Below, one piece after another: positions 9,081 to 17,309 of a stretch of DNA of 64,000 bases. The notes beneath the pieces are model-generated. The model made no database searches. It was not told where the DNA came from and was given only the letters and a program-made list of their open reading frames with translations. This DNA is from UBA7359 sp038142205 (GTDB taxonomy: Bacteria > Pseudomonadota > Gammaproteobacteria > Eutrophobiales > Eutrophobiaceae): NCBI GenBank assembly GCA_038142205.1, contig JAYQJO010000001.1, positions 2,356,001 through 2,420,000 on the forward strand, in the 5' to 3' direction. The translations under genes were made by a program, and so were the position numbers. Every line of letters begins with the position of its first letter. Positions within the stretch are counted from its first letter, which is position 1.

Positions 9081-10115
9081 ATGGATATTGGTGAACTTTT
9101 AGCCTTTGGTGTTAAAAATGGTAGCTCGGATTTACATCTATCAGCAGGCGAACCGCCGATGATACGTGTTGACGGCGATATGCGCCGAATTAACGTTCCG
9201 ACCATGGACCATAAAGATGTGCATGACATGGTTTATGACATCATGAACGATAAGCAACGTAAGGATTACGAAGAATTCCTCGAGTGTGACTTTTCATTTG
9301 AAATTCCCGGTCTGGCACGTTTTCGTGTAAACGCGTTTAACCAAAACCGTGGTTCCGGCGCTGTTTTTCGTACTATTCCTTCTGAAATTTTATCTCTCGA
9401 ACAATTGAATGCACCGAAAATATTTGAAGAAATATCTGATACGCCCCGCGGTGTAGTATTGGTTACTGGTCCGACAGGTTCAGGTAAGTCGACCACGTTG
9501 GCGGCAATGGTGAACCATAAGAACGATACTGAGTATGGCCATATACTCACGGTAGAAGATCCAATTGAATTCGTACATGTAAGTAAAAAATGTTTAATTA
9601 ACCAACGTGAAGTGCATCGGGATACGCTTGGATTTAACGAAGCTTTACGTTCAGCATTACGTGAAGATCCAGACGTTATTCTTGTCGGTGAGATGCGAGA
9701 TCTGGAAACGATTCGTTTGGCATTATCCGCGGCCGAAACAGGTCACCTTGTATTCGGTACTTTGCACACCAGTTCAGCTGCGAAAACAATAGATCGTATT
9801 GTTGATGTGTTCCCTGCTGATGAAAAAGATATGGTACGAGCAATGCTGTCGGAATCATTAAAAGCGGTTATTTCACAAACATTATTAAAAAAACAAGGCG
9901 GTGGTCGTGTTGCTGCTCATGAAATTATGATTGGTACGCCGGCTATCCGTAACCTGATTCGTGAAAATAAGATTGCACAGATGTATTCTGCAATTCAAAC
10001 GGGTCAGCAGTTTGGTATGCAGACACTGGATCAGAATTTACAACAATTGGTTCAAAAAAATGTTGTAACACGCCAAGAAGCGATGTCAAAAGCGGCGAAT
10101 AAAGATAACTTCTAG
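9081..10115 (+). CDS. pilT: Type IV pilus retraction ATPase PilT
   Basis: Hexameric cytoplasmic ATPase that depolymerises type IV pili and powers twitching and DNA uptake. The 344-residue protein has Walker A GPTGSGKS at about 130-137, the Asp box (EDPIEFVH), Walker B (DPDVILVGEMRD), the His box (GTLHTSSAAKTIDR), and the retraction-specific AIRNLIRE motif at 288-295. That last motif marks it as true PilT. The Shine-Dalgarno GGGAGAG is well placed. The 14 bases CCTAAATGGGAGAG just upstream recur upstream of pilU (10147 region). Confidence 0.96.
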   Translation: MDIGELLAFGVKNGSSDLHLSAGEPPMIRVDGDMRRINVPTMDHKDVHDMVYDIMNDKQRKDYEEFLECDFSFEIPGLARFRVNAFNQNRGSGAVFRTIPSEILSLEQLNAPKIFEEISDTPRGVVLVTGPTGSGKSTTLAAMVNHKNDTEYGHILTVEDPIEFVHVSKKCLINQREVHRDTLGFNEALRSALREDPDVILVGEMRDLETIRLALSAAETGHLVFGTLHTSSAAKTIDRIVDVFPADEKDMVRAMLSESLKAVISQTLLKKQGGGRVAAHEIMIGTPAIRNLIRENKIAQMYSAIQTGQQFGMQTLDQNLQQLVQKNVVTRQEAMSKAANKDNF

Positions 10116-10163
10116 TATTTGTAAAGTAAGCTAAACACTAAATCCTAAATGGGAGAGGATTAG

Positions 10164-11330
10164 ATGGAAAGAGAACAGGCGATAAAATTTATGCGCGATC
10201 TTCTCAAGCTTCTTGTTGAGAAGGTGGGATCGGATTTATTCATTACTGTTGGCTTTCCGCCAGCTATGAAAATACATGGCAAGATGACGCCTGTATCAAA
10301 GACAGCGCTAACACCGGAAAATACTAAAGCGCTGTGTTATGCGGTTATGAATGACAAACAGTTAAAGGAATACGAGGCGACAAAAGAATGTAACTTCGCT
10401 ATTGCCCCTGTTGGTATCGGTCGTTTCCGTGCAAATGCATTTATTCAACAAACATTTTGCGGAATGGTTTGTCGTGTTATTGAAACGGAAGTGCCGAATC
10501 TCGATAAACTTGGTTTACCAGAAGTTTTAAAAGACGTTGTTATGACCAAGAATGGTCTGATTATTATGGTTGGTGGTACCGGCTCAGGTAAATCAACATC
10601 CTTGGCAGCGATGATTGATTATCGAAATGCTAATACCTATGGCCATATTATTACCATTGAAGATCCTATTGAATATGTGCACCCGCATAAAAACTGCGTC
10701 ATTATGCAACGCGAAGTTGGTGTCGATTGTGATGATTGGGATATTGCATTAAAAAATACTTTGCGACAGGCGCCAGACGTGATTCTTCTTGGTGAGATTC
10801 GTGATAAAGATACGATGGAATTTGGTATTGCTTTCGCAGAAACAGGTCACTTGGCGATGGCGACATTGCACGCAAATAGTTCAAACCAGGCATTAGATCG
10901 TATTATTAACTTCTTTCCTGAAGAACGTAAGACGCAGTTGTTAATGGATTTGTCTCTCAACCTCAAAGCCGTTATTTCACAACGCTTGTTAAAAACAGTT
11001 GATGGAAAAGGTCGTGCAGCAGCGATTGAAATATTATTGAACTCACCATTGATTTCAGATTTGATTCTAAAAGGTGAGGTACACGAAATTAAAGCTATCA
11101 TGGCGAAATCAAACGAGCTTGGTATGAAAACATTCGATCAGGCATTATTTGATTTGTATGAAGCAGATCGAATTACTCTGGAAGATGCCTTACGTTCTGC
11201 TGACTCAATGAACGAATTGCGTTTACGCATCAAACTGGAAGGCAAAGAGGCGAAAGGTAAAGATGCTCAGGATGGTCTGGATCATCTTAGTCTTGAAGAA
11301 ACGGATGAAGAATCAGGCATGATGCGTTAA
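10164..11330 (+). CDS. pilU: PilT-dependent retraction ATPase PilU
   Basis: Accessory retraction ATPase that works with PilT to increase force. The protein has 388 residues, near the 382 of the Pseudomonas protein, including an acidic C-terminal tail after about residue 350. The motifs are Walker A GGTGSGKS, EDPIEYVHPH, Walker B PDVILLGEIRD and the His box ATLHANSSNQALDR. The AIRNLIRE retraction motif is replaced by PLISDLILKGE, as in PilU. It follows pilT by 48 bases with the same GGGAGAG ribosome-binding leader, consistent with one transcript. Confidence 0.93.
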   Translation: MEREQAIKFMRDLLKLLVEKVGSDLFITVGFPPAMKIHGKMTPVSKTALTPENTKALCYAVMNDKQLKEYEATKECNFAIAPVGIGRFRANAFIQQTFCGMVCRVIETEVPNLDKLGLPEVLKDVVMTKNGLIIMVGGTGSGKSTSLAAMIDYRNANTYGHIITIEDPIEYVHPHKNCVIMQREVGVDCDDWDIALKNTLRQAPDVILLGEIRDKDTMEFGIAFAETGHLAMATLHANSSNQALDRIINFFPEERKTQLLMDLSLNLKAVISQRLLKTVDGKGRAAAIEILLNSPLISDLILKGEVHEIKAIMAKSNELGMKTFDQALFDLYEADRITLEDALRSADSMNELRLRIKLEGKEAKGKDAQDGLDHLSLEETDEESGMMR

Positions 11331-11383
11331 CAGGTTCTAGCTCATTTATAATCAATTAAAATATAACGGTACATAATCATAGA

Positions 11384-12439
11384 ATGGATATCACTCCTTA
11401 TTTAAAACTCATGGTTGAAAAAGATGCGTCGGATCTTTTTCTGACTGTTAACTCACCTGTTAAAATTAAAATAGAAGGTAAAGCGAACCCTGTTGGTAAA
11501 ACAGTTCTGACTCCGGAGCTAACAAAAGAAGCGGCTTACGGAATTATGAATGATTATCAAAGAAATGAATTTGAAGAACGTTTAGAGTGTGACTTTGCGA
11601 TTCCATTAGAAGATTTGGCGCGCTTTCGTGTCAATGTATTTCGTCAGCGTGGTCATGTCGGTATGGTTCTGCGTCGTATCCCAAGTAAAATTCCTACGGT
11701 GCAAGATTTAGGTGTTCCTGAAATACTAACGGAATTAATTATGAACAAGCGTGGCTTGATCCTGATGGTCGGTGGTACCGGTTCGGGTAAGTCAACAACG
11801 CTTGCTGCGATGATTGATCATCGAAATGAAAACAGTAACAGCCATATATTAACGATTGAAGATCCAGTTGAATTTAGTCATCCACACAAAAAGTCACTTA
11901 TAAATCAACGAGAAGTTGGCGTCGATACAATGTCATATGCCAATGCACTTAAGGCGTCATTACGAGAAGCGCCCGATGTTATTTTGATTGGCGAGATTCG
12001 AGATCGCGTAACGATGGAAGCCGCGCTCGAATTAAGTAATACAGGTCACCTCGCTATATCTACTATGCACGCGAATAATGCGAACCAGGCAATGGAACGT
12101 GTAATTAATATGTTCCCGCAGGAAAGTCATAAACAATTGTTTATGGATTTATCATTGAATATTCGAGCGGTGATTTCACAACGTCTGGTACTTACAGTTG
12201 ATGGCAAACGTTGTGCCGCGATAGAGATCCTGATTAATACACCACATATTGCTGAGTTGATCCTGAAAGGCGATCTTGATGAAATTAAAGTTGCAATGGC
12301 AGAAAGCGGTCAAAGAGGTATGCAAACTTTCGATACGGCGCTATTTAATTTATATAAAGAAGGTCGTATTGAACTTGAAGAGGCATTAAACAATGCTGAT
12401 TCAAGAACGAACCTAGAAAACAAAATTAGCTTTGGCTAG
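11384..12439 (+). CDS. Second PilU-like retraction ATPase
   Basis: A third PilT/PilU ATPase in tandem, 351 residues. It has Walker A GGTGSGKS, EDPVEFSHPH, PDVILIGEIRD, a His-box-like TMHANNANQAMER, and PHIAELILKGD in place of AIRNLIRE. That groups it with PilU rather than PilT, but it lacks the acidic C-terminal tail of its neighbour. It is probably an ancestral duplicate of pilU; all nucleotide-binding motifs look intact, so it should be active. The 53-base gap after pilU and the strong terminator after it suggest it closes a pilT-pilU-pilU2 operon. Its specific pilus partner is unknown. Confidence 0.9.
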   Translation: MDITPYLKLMVEKDASDLFLTVNSPVKIKIEGKANPVGKTVLTPELTKEAAYGIMNDYQRNEFEERLECDFAIPLEDLARFRVNVFRQRGHVGMVLRRIPSKIPTVQDLGVPEILTELIMNKRGLILMVGGTGSGKSTTLAAMIDHRNENSNSHILTIEDPVEFSHPHKKSLINQREVGVDTMSYANALKASLREAPDVILIGEIRDRVTMEAALELSNTGHLAISTMHANNANQAMERVINMFPQESHKQLFMDLSLNIRAVISQRLVLTVDGKRCAAIEILINTPHIAELILKGDLDEIKVAMAESGQRGMQTFDTALFNLYKEGRIELEEALNNADSRTNLENKISFG

Positions 12440-12470
12440 TTGAAAATAAAAATAAAGTCATTTTTGATTT

Positions 12471-12494
12471 AAAGGCCTTAATTGGCCTTTTTTT
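12471..12494 (+). terminator. Rho-independent terminator after the pilT-pilU-pilU2 array
   Basis: The 7-bp stem AAAGGCC/GGCCTTT (12471-12477 with 12484-12490) has a 6-base loop and runs into a T tract. It lies 32 bases after the third ATPase stop. Confidence 0.85.
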
Positions 12495-12555
12495 ATTTAA
12501 TAAAGTCAGGGTTTTGCCGATAATAAAAATGAGGTTTGCTTGTTAGGAGTTTTCA

Positions 12556-12981
12556 TTGAGAGAATTTATTCGCCATCCGTCCAGTATTCCTGTGCAGTTG
12601 GTTAAGCAGGAAAAAAATACCGAGCAAGCTTTTCCCGGCACGAATACTCTGAACAATGTCAGCTTTGGTGGTGTCAGTTGTCTTTGTTCGGAACCTGTAG
12701 AAAAAGGCAGTACAGTTAGTATGACAATTGAATGCATAGATCCATCCTTTGAAATTGAAGGTAAGGCAGTTTGGTGTAAACCTAATGGTAATATGTATGA
12801 GGTTGGAGTTGAATTTATAGTCAGTAAAGAAAAACTGTTCTTACTAAGAATGGTTGAGCAAATTTGCCATATTGAACATTATCGAAATGAACTTATGCAT
12901 AAGGAAGGCCGAGAAGTTTCAAGTGAAATGGCGGCTAAAGAATGGATTGAAAAGCATGCTGCTGAATTTCCGATGATGTAA
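12556..12981 (+). CDS. PilZ domain protein (c-di-GMP receptor candidate)
   Basis: A 141-residue protein with a PilZ beta-barrel. Both c-di-GMP contacts are visible at the N-terminus: an RxxxR motif (Arg2, Arg6 before HPSSIPV) and NVSFGG matching [D/N]xSxxG. The C-terminal 50 residues are helical and of unknown role. The start is TTG 12556, supported by TAGGAG 6 bases upstream; no in-frame ATG fits. Unlike canonical Pseudomonas PilZ, which lacks the binding motifs, this one should bind the nucleotide. Adjacency to three pilus motors suggests, but does not show, that it tunes pilus retraction. Confidence 0.85.
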   Translation: MREFIRHPSSIPVQLVKQEKNTEQAFPGTNTLNNVSFGGVSCLCSEPVEKGSTVSMTIECIDPSFEIEGKAVWCKPNGNMYEVGVEFIVSKEKLFLLRMVEQICHIEHYRNELMHKEGREVSSEMAAKEWIEKHAAEFPMM

Positions 12982-13032
12982 AAATATTAATTTTGTCATA
13001 AATTATTAAACAAAATTAGTTATGCTCTACGC

Positions 13033-14166
13033 ATGAATATCATTTCTTCCCGTCGACAGTTTATGAAATACGCTATGCTTGGAGTTGGTAGCTTGGCATT
13101 GCCGCGTACTGGATTATCGGTATCCACCGAATTAAATAAAAACCTAATTCTTGATAAGAAACATAAAATTGAAATTCCTGAAGGTAGTTCAATTCGAGTG
13201 GCTGCTCAATCAAGCATGCCTGTTATTAATGATCAGCCTTTTATTTGGCATAGTGCTCCCGATGGTGGTGCTTGTTTTACGACGCATGATAACGGCTGGA
13301 TTTATGTCTCCAACAGTGAGATAGAGAAAAAGGGAGGTGGTGTAGGCGTTATACGGTTTGATAAAAACGGACAAATTTTAGATGCCTATTCAATATTAAG
13401 TAATACCTCACGTAATTGTGCTGGTGGTAAAACACCATGGAATACCTGGCTATCGTGTGAAGAGAATGGTGATTATGGTCAGGTTTATGAGTGTGATCCG
13501 GAAGGTAAGCAAAAAGGTGTTGTCAGATCAGCAATGGGATCATTTAATCATGAAGCTGTGGCTGTCGATCCTAAAACACATTATTGCTATATGACTGAAG
13601 ATGTAAAGGATGGTTGTCTTTATCGTTTTAAACCGGAAATAAAAGGTGACTTATCTAAAGGTGTGCTTGAAGTAGCCGTTGCTAAGCGAAATGTATTGTT
13701 GTGGGAAAAAATCGAAGACCCGCTAGCAAAGATAAAGCCTACTCGTTTTCAGATTGAAGAAGCGGCGCGTTTTAAAGGTGGCGAAGGAATTGTTTATCAT
13801 GAAGGTAAAGTTTCTTTCACATCGAAAAAGGATAATGTCGTATGGCAGTATCATATTAATACAGGCCTGATAACAAAAATCTATAATGCAGCTGACTATC
13901 AACAACCGTTATTAACAGGTGTTGATAATATTGAAATTTCACCAACAGGTGAATTATTGATTGCAGAAGATGGCGGTAATATGCAGATAATTGCTTTGGA
14001 TCATGATCATAATCCGCATGTACTTGTTCAGATACATGGCCAAGACAGATCAGAAATAACAGGACCAGCATTTTCACCTGATGGTAAAAAGCTGTACTTT
14101 TCTTCGCAAAGAGGAAAAACTGGCAGAAGTGAAGACGGAATCACCTATGAATTAACATTCGGTTAA
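13033..14166 (+). CDS. Tat-exported PhoX-like (DUF839) protein
   Basis: A 377-residue protein with an N-terminal twin-arginine signal (SRRQFMK then a hydrophobic stretch), so it is probably exported folded, with cofactor. The body matches the DUF839/PhoX beta-propeller family: GWIYVSNSE, WNTWLSCEENGDYG, GSFNHEAVAVDP and the late ISPTGELLIAEDGGN segment. PhoX enzymes are Ca/Fe alkaline phosphatases of 600 residues or more; this short form may be a phosphatase or another propeller enzyme, and activity cannot be assigned from sequence alone. It sits 110 bases before a two-component pair and has its own upstream region. Confidence 0.78.
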   Translation: MNIISSRRQFMKYAMLGVGSLALPRTGLSVSTELNKNLILDKKHKIEIPEGSSIRVAAQSSMPVINDQPFIWHSAPDGGACFTTHDNGWIYVSNSEIEKKGGGVGVIRFDKNGQILDAYSILSNTSRNCAGGKTPWNTWLSCEENGDYGQVYECDPEGKQKGVVRSAMGSFNHEAVAVDPKTHYCYMTEDVKDGCLYRFKPEIKGDLSKGVLEVAVAKRNVLLWEKIEDPLAKIKPTRFQIEEAARFKGGEGIVYHEGKVSFTSKKDNVVWQYHINTGLITKIYNAADYQQPLLTGVDNIEISPTGELLIAEDGGNMQIIALDHDHNPHVLVQIHGQDRSEITGPAFSPDGKKLYFSSQRGKTGRSEDGITYELTFG

Positions 14167-14218
14167 TGTCATTAATAATAAGAAATTAGCTATAGTTATA
14201 CTTTGATTGAACGATTTT

Positions 14219-14236
14219 CACATTTTCATCACATAT
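14219..14236 (+). promoter_or_regulatory. Putative response-regulator box A (direct repeat)
   Basis: Two CACAT half-sites begin 11 bases apart (14219 and 14230), the second extended as CACATAT, and TATACT at 14234-14239 resembles a -10 box. The site is 40 bases before the response-regulator ATG. The same CACAT-N6-CACATAT layout recurs at 16280, upstream of the lipid operon. Tandem half-sites one helical turn apart are typical of OmpR-family regulators. Autoregulation is inferred. Confidence 0.5.
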
Positions 14237-14276
14237 ACTGGTATTAAATAGATAAATTTATTACACGGTATAATTC

Positions 14277-14978
14277 ATGACCATAAATAATCAGGGTCAT
14301 ATCCTTATAATCGAAGACAATTATGATATCGCAGATATGGTCTGTGAGTATCTTGAACGTTGTGAATATGTAATGGATCATGCTGCAGACGGTGTAACCG
14401 GGTTACATCTTGCTGTCAGCAATGATTATGATTTGATTATTCTGGACTTAATGCTGCCTGGTATGGACGGTATAGAGTTACTGGAAAAATTACGCAATGA
14501 AGCTAAACGTTCCATTCCAGTTCTTATACTCACAGCTCGTGATACGCTTGATGACAAGATAACCGGTTTCGATATCGGGGCAGATGATTATTTAATCAAG
14601 CCGTTTGAAATAAAGGAGCTAGAAGCAAGAGTACGTGCGTTGATTCGTAGGCAGAGAGGAACAGTTAGTCCAGAAAAACTTCAGGTCTCAGATCTTATTT
14701 ATGATCTCGGCACCTTACAGGAGTCACGCGAAGGAAAGATTATTAAATTAACACCGATTGCTTTAAAGATTTTAAAAATATTGATGCAGGCTTCGCCACG
14801 CGTTATCAGGCGTCGGGATATAGAAAGACAAATCTGGGGTGATATATTGCCCGATAGCGACACATTACGTAGTCATATGTATAACTTACGTAAATCAATT
14901 GATAAACCTTTCAAGACTCAATTAATGGAGACGATGCAAAACTCCGGGTATCGTTTGGTTAATCCAGATGAAAAATAA
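14277..14978 (+). CDS. OmpR-family response regulator
   Basis: A 233-residue two-component response regulator. The receiver domain (residues about 8-120) has the acidic pair ED near residues 13-14, the phosphoacceptor Asp57 in ILDLMLPGMDG, the Thr in LILTARD and the Lys in DYLIKPF. A C-terminal winged helix (about 135-230, with SHMYNLRKSID and NSGYRLV) binds DNA. It overlaps the histidine kinase start by 11 bases, so the two are coupled. A CACAT direct repeat lies in its own promoter and another before the lipid operon that follows the kinase. The signal sensed is unknown. Confidence 0.93.
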   Translation: MTINNQGHILIIEDNYDIADMVCEYLERCEYVMDHAADGVTGLHLAVSNDYDLIILDLMLPGMDGIELLEKLRNEAKRSIPVLILTARDTLDDKITGFDIGADDYLIKPFEIKELEARVRALIRRQRGTVSPEKLQVSDLIYDLGTLQESREGKIIKLTPIALKILKILMQASPRVIRRRDIERQIWGDILPDSDTLRSHMYNLRKSIDKPFKTQLMETMQNSGYRLVNPDEK

Positions 14979-16257
14979 GATTGGGATAAGCCATCGTTTA
15001 CTGCAGGTCTTCTTAATACAAGCTGCTTTAATTAGCTTAATTGCATTGTTAGGTGTTTACGCAGCGAGATATGTAATCGGTGATGTGTTAATCCAGCGTG
15101 CATTGGATGATGAAGCAAATCATTACTGGATGCTGTATGAGCAAGATAAAAATGCAGCACGTCCGAACACGTATAACCTACATGGTTATTTACAGTCTTA
15201 CGATGATATACCTGATATTTTTATAAAGCTCGATTCCGGATTACATAAATTAAAGAATGAAAATTCTGACTTTTATATTCTCCACATATCAGAAAACGAG
15301 GGTAAAAAATTATATCTTGAATTTGATGGTGAACAGGTCAGCGAGCTCGCTTTATTTTTTGGAATATTTCCTCTGGCAGGTTTTCTTATCGTTATATATC
15401 TATCCGGCTGGGTGTCATATCGTTTTTTATCTCAGGCTGTTTCACCCATTGTTAAACTGGCAAGAACGCTAGAAAACCTGGATCCTCAGAGTGAAGAGTT
15501 TGCAGAAAAACTCAAACATGCTTTACCAGAAAACATTGATCAGGAAGTTGCTGTTCTTGCACGTGCATTATCTGGTCTATCTGATCGTATAGAGTCGTTT
15601 GTTGTTCGCGAGCGTAATTTTACTCGTGATGCCAGCCATGAATTACGTAGTCCCATCACAGTTATTAAGATAGCAAGTGATATGTTACTAGATGATAAGA
15701 GTTTAGAAGATAGTCAACGGAAACAAATAAGTCGTATTAAGAATAATGCCTCAGACATGGAAGAATTAATTGAAGCTTTATTAATATTAGCGAGAGAGTC
15801 TGATAATAAATTATCGTCAGACATTATTAGTATCAATGATATTGTCAAAGAAGAGATTGATAGAACGATTAATTTAATTACAGATAAACCAGTTGAAGTT
15901 GAGTTTCAGGAAGATAATAAATTATACATAACAGGTTCTGATAAAGTGCTTTCTGTAATGATCGGTAATTTGATACGAAACGCTTTTTCCTACACTGATA
16001 GAGGTAATGTTATTATTAAAGTCAGAAATCTAGATGTGATTATAGAAGATAGTGGTATAGGTATGCCGGAACAGGATATAGAAAAAATGTTTAAGCCTTT
16101 TCAGCGTGGTGAATCCAAGTTGCGTGGTGGATATGGTGTTGGTCTTACTATAGTTAAAATGCTATCAGATAGGTTTATTTGGCCGATTAATGTTGAAAGT
16201 CAATTAGATAAAGGTACAAGAGTCACTGTTAATTTTCCCGAAGGAACGGTCGAATAA
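14968..16257 (+). CDS. Membrane sensor histidine kinase
   Basis: A 429-residue partner of the preceding regulator. Transmembrane helices near residues 13-35 and 129-150 enclose a sensor loop of about 95 residues in the periplasm, followed by a HAMP-like linker. The dimerisation helix carries the phosphorylated His224 in RDASHELRSPI. The ATPase domain has the N box NLIRNAFSYTD, G1 EDSGIGM, F box FKPFQRGE and G2 GGYGVGLTIV. The loop matches no sensor family I recognise. Only about 40-80 bases separate it from the desaturase gene, consistent with one functional unit controlling membrane lipids. Confidence 0.92.
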   Translation: MKNKIGISHRLLQVFLIQAALISLIALLGVYAARYVIGDVLIQRALDDEANHYWMLYEQDKNAARPNTYNLHGYLQSYDDIPDIFIKLDSGLHKLKNENSDFYILHISENEGKKLYLEFDGEQVSELALFFGIFPLAGFLIVIYLSGWVSYRFLSQAVSPIVKLARTLENLDPQSEEFAEKLKHALPENIDQEVAVLARALSGLSDRIESFVVRERNFTRDASHELRSPITVIKIASDMLLDDKSLEDSQRKQISRIKNNASDMEELIEALLILARESDNKLSSDIISINDIVKEEIDRTINLITDKPVEVEFQEDNKLYITGSDKVLSVMIGNLIRNAFSYTDRGNVIIKVRNLDVIIEDSGIGMPEQDIEKMFKPFQRGESKLRGGYGVGLTIVKMLSDRFIWPINVESQLDKGTRVTVNFPEGTVE

Positions 16258-16279
16258 AGTGAGAAGATATGGCTGTCTT

Positions 16280-16297
16280 CACATGATTTTCACATAT
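16280..16297 (+). promoter_or_regulatory. Putative response-regulator box B (direct repeat)
   Basis: CACAT at 16280 and CACATAT at 16291, again 11 bases apart, both preceded by T-rich bases exactly as in box A at 14219. It lies just after the kinase stop and before the desaturase. An inverted repeat GACCG/CGGTC (16303-16324) follows and could influence the promoter. The presence of this site argues that the lipid operon has its own regulated promoter. Confidence 0.5.
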
Positions 16298-16340
16298 GTT
16301 AGACCGGCTGTTCACAAGCGGTCAATTAAACTGTATTAAT

Positions 16341-17309
16341 ATGGAAAATTTAAATACAAACAGTAGTACAACATCTTCGAAAGAAGTTATGTCAGTAAAG
16401 CGTTTATGGTTATGGTTAATTAATGATGCGTCGTTATACTGTAATCTGAGTGATGTTGATAAAAAAGAAATCGATAAATTTAGATTAGTTATTTTTGTCC
16501 TTCTTCATATAGCCTGTTTATCTGTTTTTTTTGTAGGTGTTAGTTGGGTGGCTGTGTTGTTTGCGGCTGTATTATATTTTTCACGTATGTTTTTTATCAC
16601 CGCATTTTACCATCGTTATTTTTCTCACCGTAGTTATAAGGCATCCCGACCAATACAGTTTTTAATGGCTATAGCAGGCAGCACAGCAGGCCAAAGAGGT
16701 GCATTATGGTGGGCGAGTCATCATCGCGATCACCATATAAATTCAGATACTAATGTTGATCCACATTCGCCTAAAAATGGTTTTATTAACAGTCATATGC
16801 TTTGGTTTTTAAGGAAAGGTAATTTTCCGTCACAGGATCAAAGAATTAATGATTTCTTACGTTATCCAGAGTTACGTCTTTTAGAAAAAATTGATTGGTT
16901 ACCATTTTTATCATTTTTTGTAGCTTGTTATTTTCTTGGAGAGTTAATGGCCCAGTATTTTCCCTCGCTATCAGTTAGCGGAATGCAATTGCTTGTCTGG
17001 GGTGGATTTATTTCAACAGTGCTTCTATATCACGCGACTTATACTATTAATTCTTTAGCCCACCTATATGGTAAGAGGCGCTTCAATACGTCGGATGATA
17101 GTCGAAATAATATGTGGTTGGCGTTGCTCACCCTCGGTGAGGGTTGGCACAATAACCATCATCGTTATCCGACTGCGACGAAACAAGGTTTTTATCGTGG
17201 TGAACTTGATATCAGTTATGTGTTATTGAGTATTATGGCAATGTTTGGTCTGGTTAAAGACTTTAAACCCGTGCCAGGAAGTATTCTTGAAGAAGGAAGA
17301 CGATCATGA
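16341..17309 (+). CDS. Acyl-CoA/acyl-lipid desaturase (delta-9 type)
   Basis: A membrane di-iron desaturase that introduces a double bond into a saturated acyl chain using O2 and an electron donor. All three His boxes are present: HRYFSH, HHRDHH and HNNHH, with paired hydrophobic segments between them. An upstream in-frame ATG at 16296 overlaps the CACAT repeat, so 16341 or 16389 is the likelier start; neither has a strong Shine-Dalgarno. It overlaps the next gene by 4 bases (ATGA) and begins a tightly packed lipid operon. In this setting it may supply the unsaturated acyl chain that the Cfa-type enzyme modifies. Confidence 0.88.
   Translation: MENLNTNSSTTSSKEVMSVKRLWLWLINDASLYCNLSDVDKKEIDKFRLVIFVLLHIACLSVFFVGVSWVAVLFAAVLYFSRMFFITAFYHRYFSHRSYKASRPIQFLMAIAGSTAGQRGALWWASHHRDHHINSDTNVDPHSPKNGFINSHMLWFLRKGNFPSQDQRINDFLRYPELRLLEKIDWLPFLSFFVACYFLGELMAQYFPSLSVSGMQLLVWGGFISTVLLYHATYTINSLAHLYGKRRFNTSDDSRNNMWLALLTLGEGWHNNHHRYPTATKQGFYRGELDISYVLLSIMAMFGLVKDFKPVPGSILEEGRRS

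Noticed and set aside
16296..16340. Upstream in-frame ATG for the desaturase
   Set aside because: It overlaps the CACAT direct repeat and has no ribosome-binding site; later starts at 16341 or 16389 fit better.
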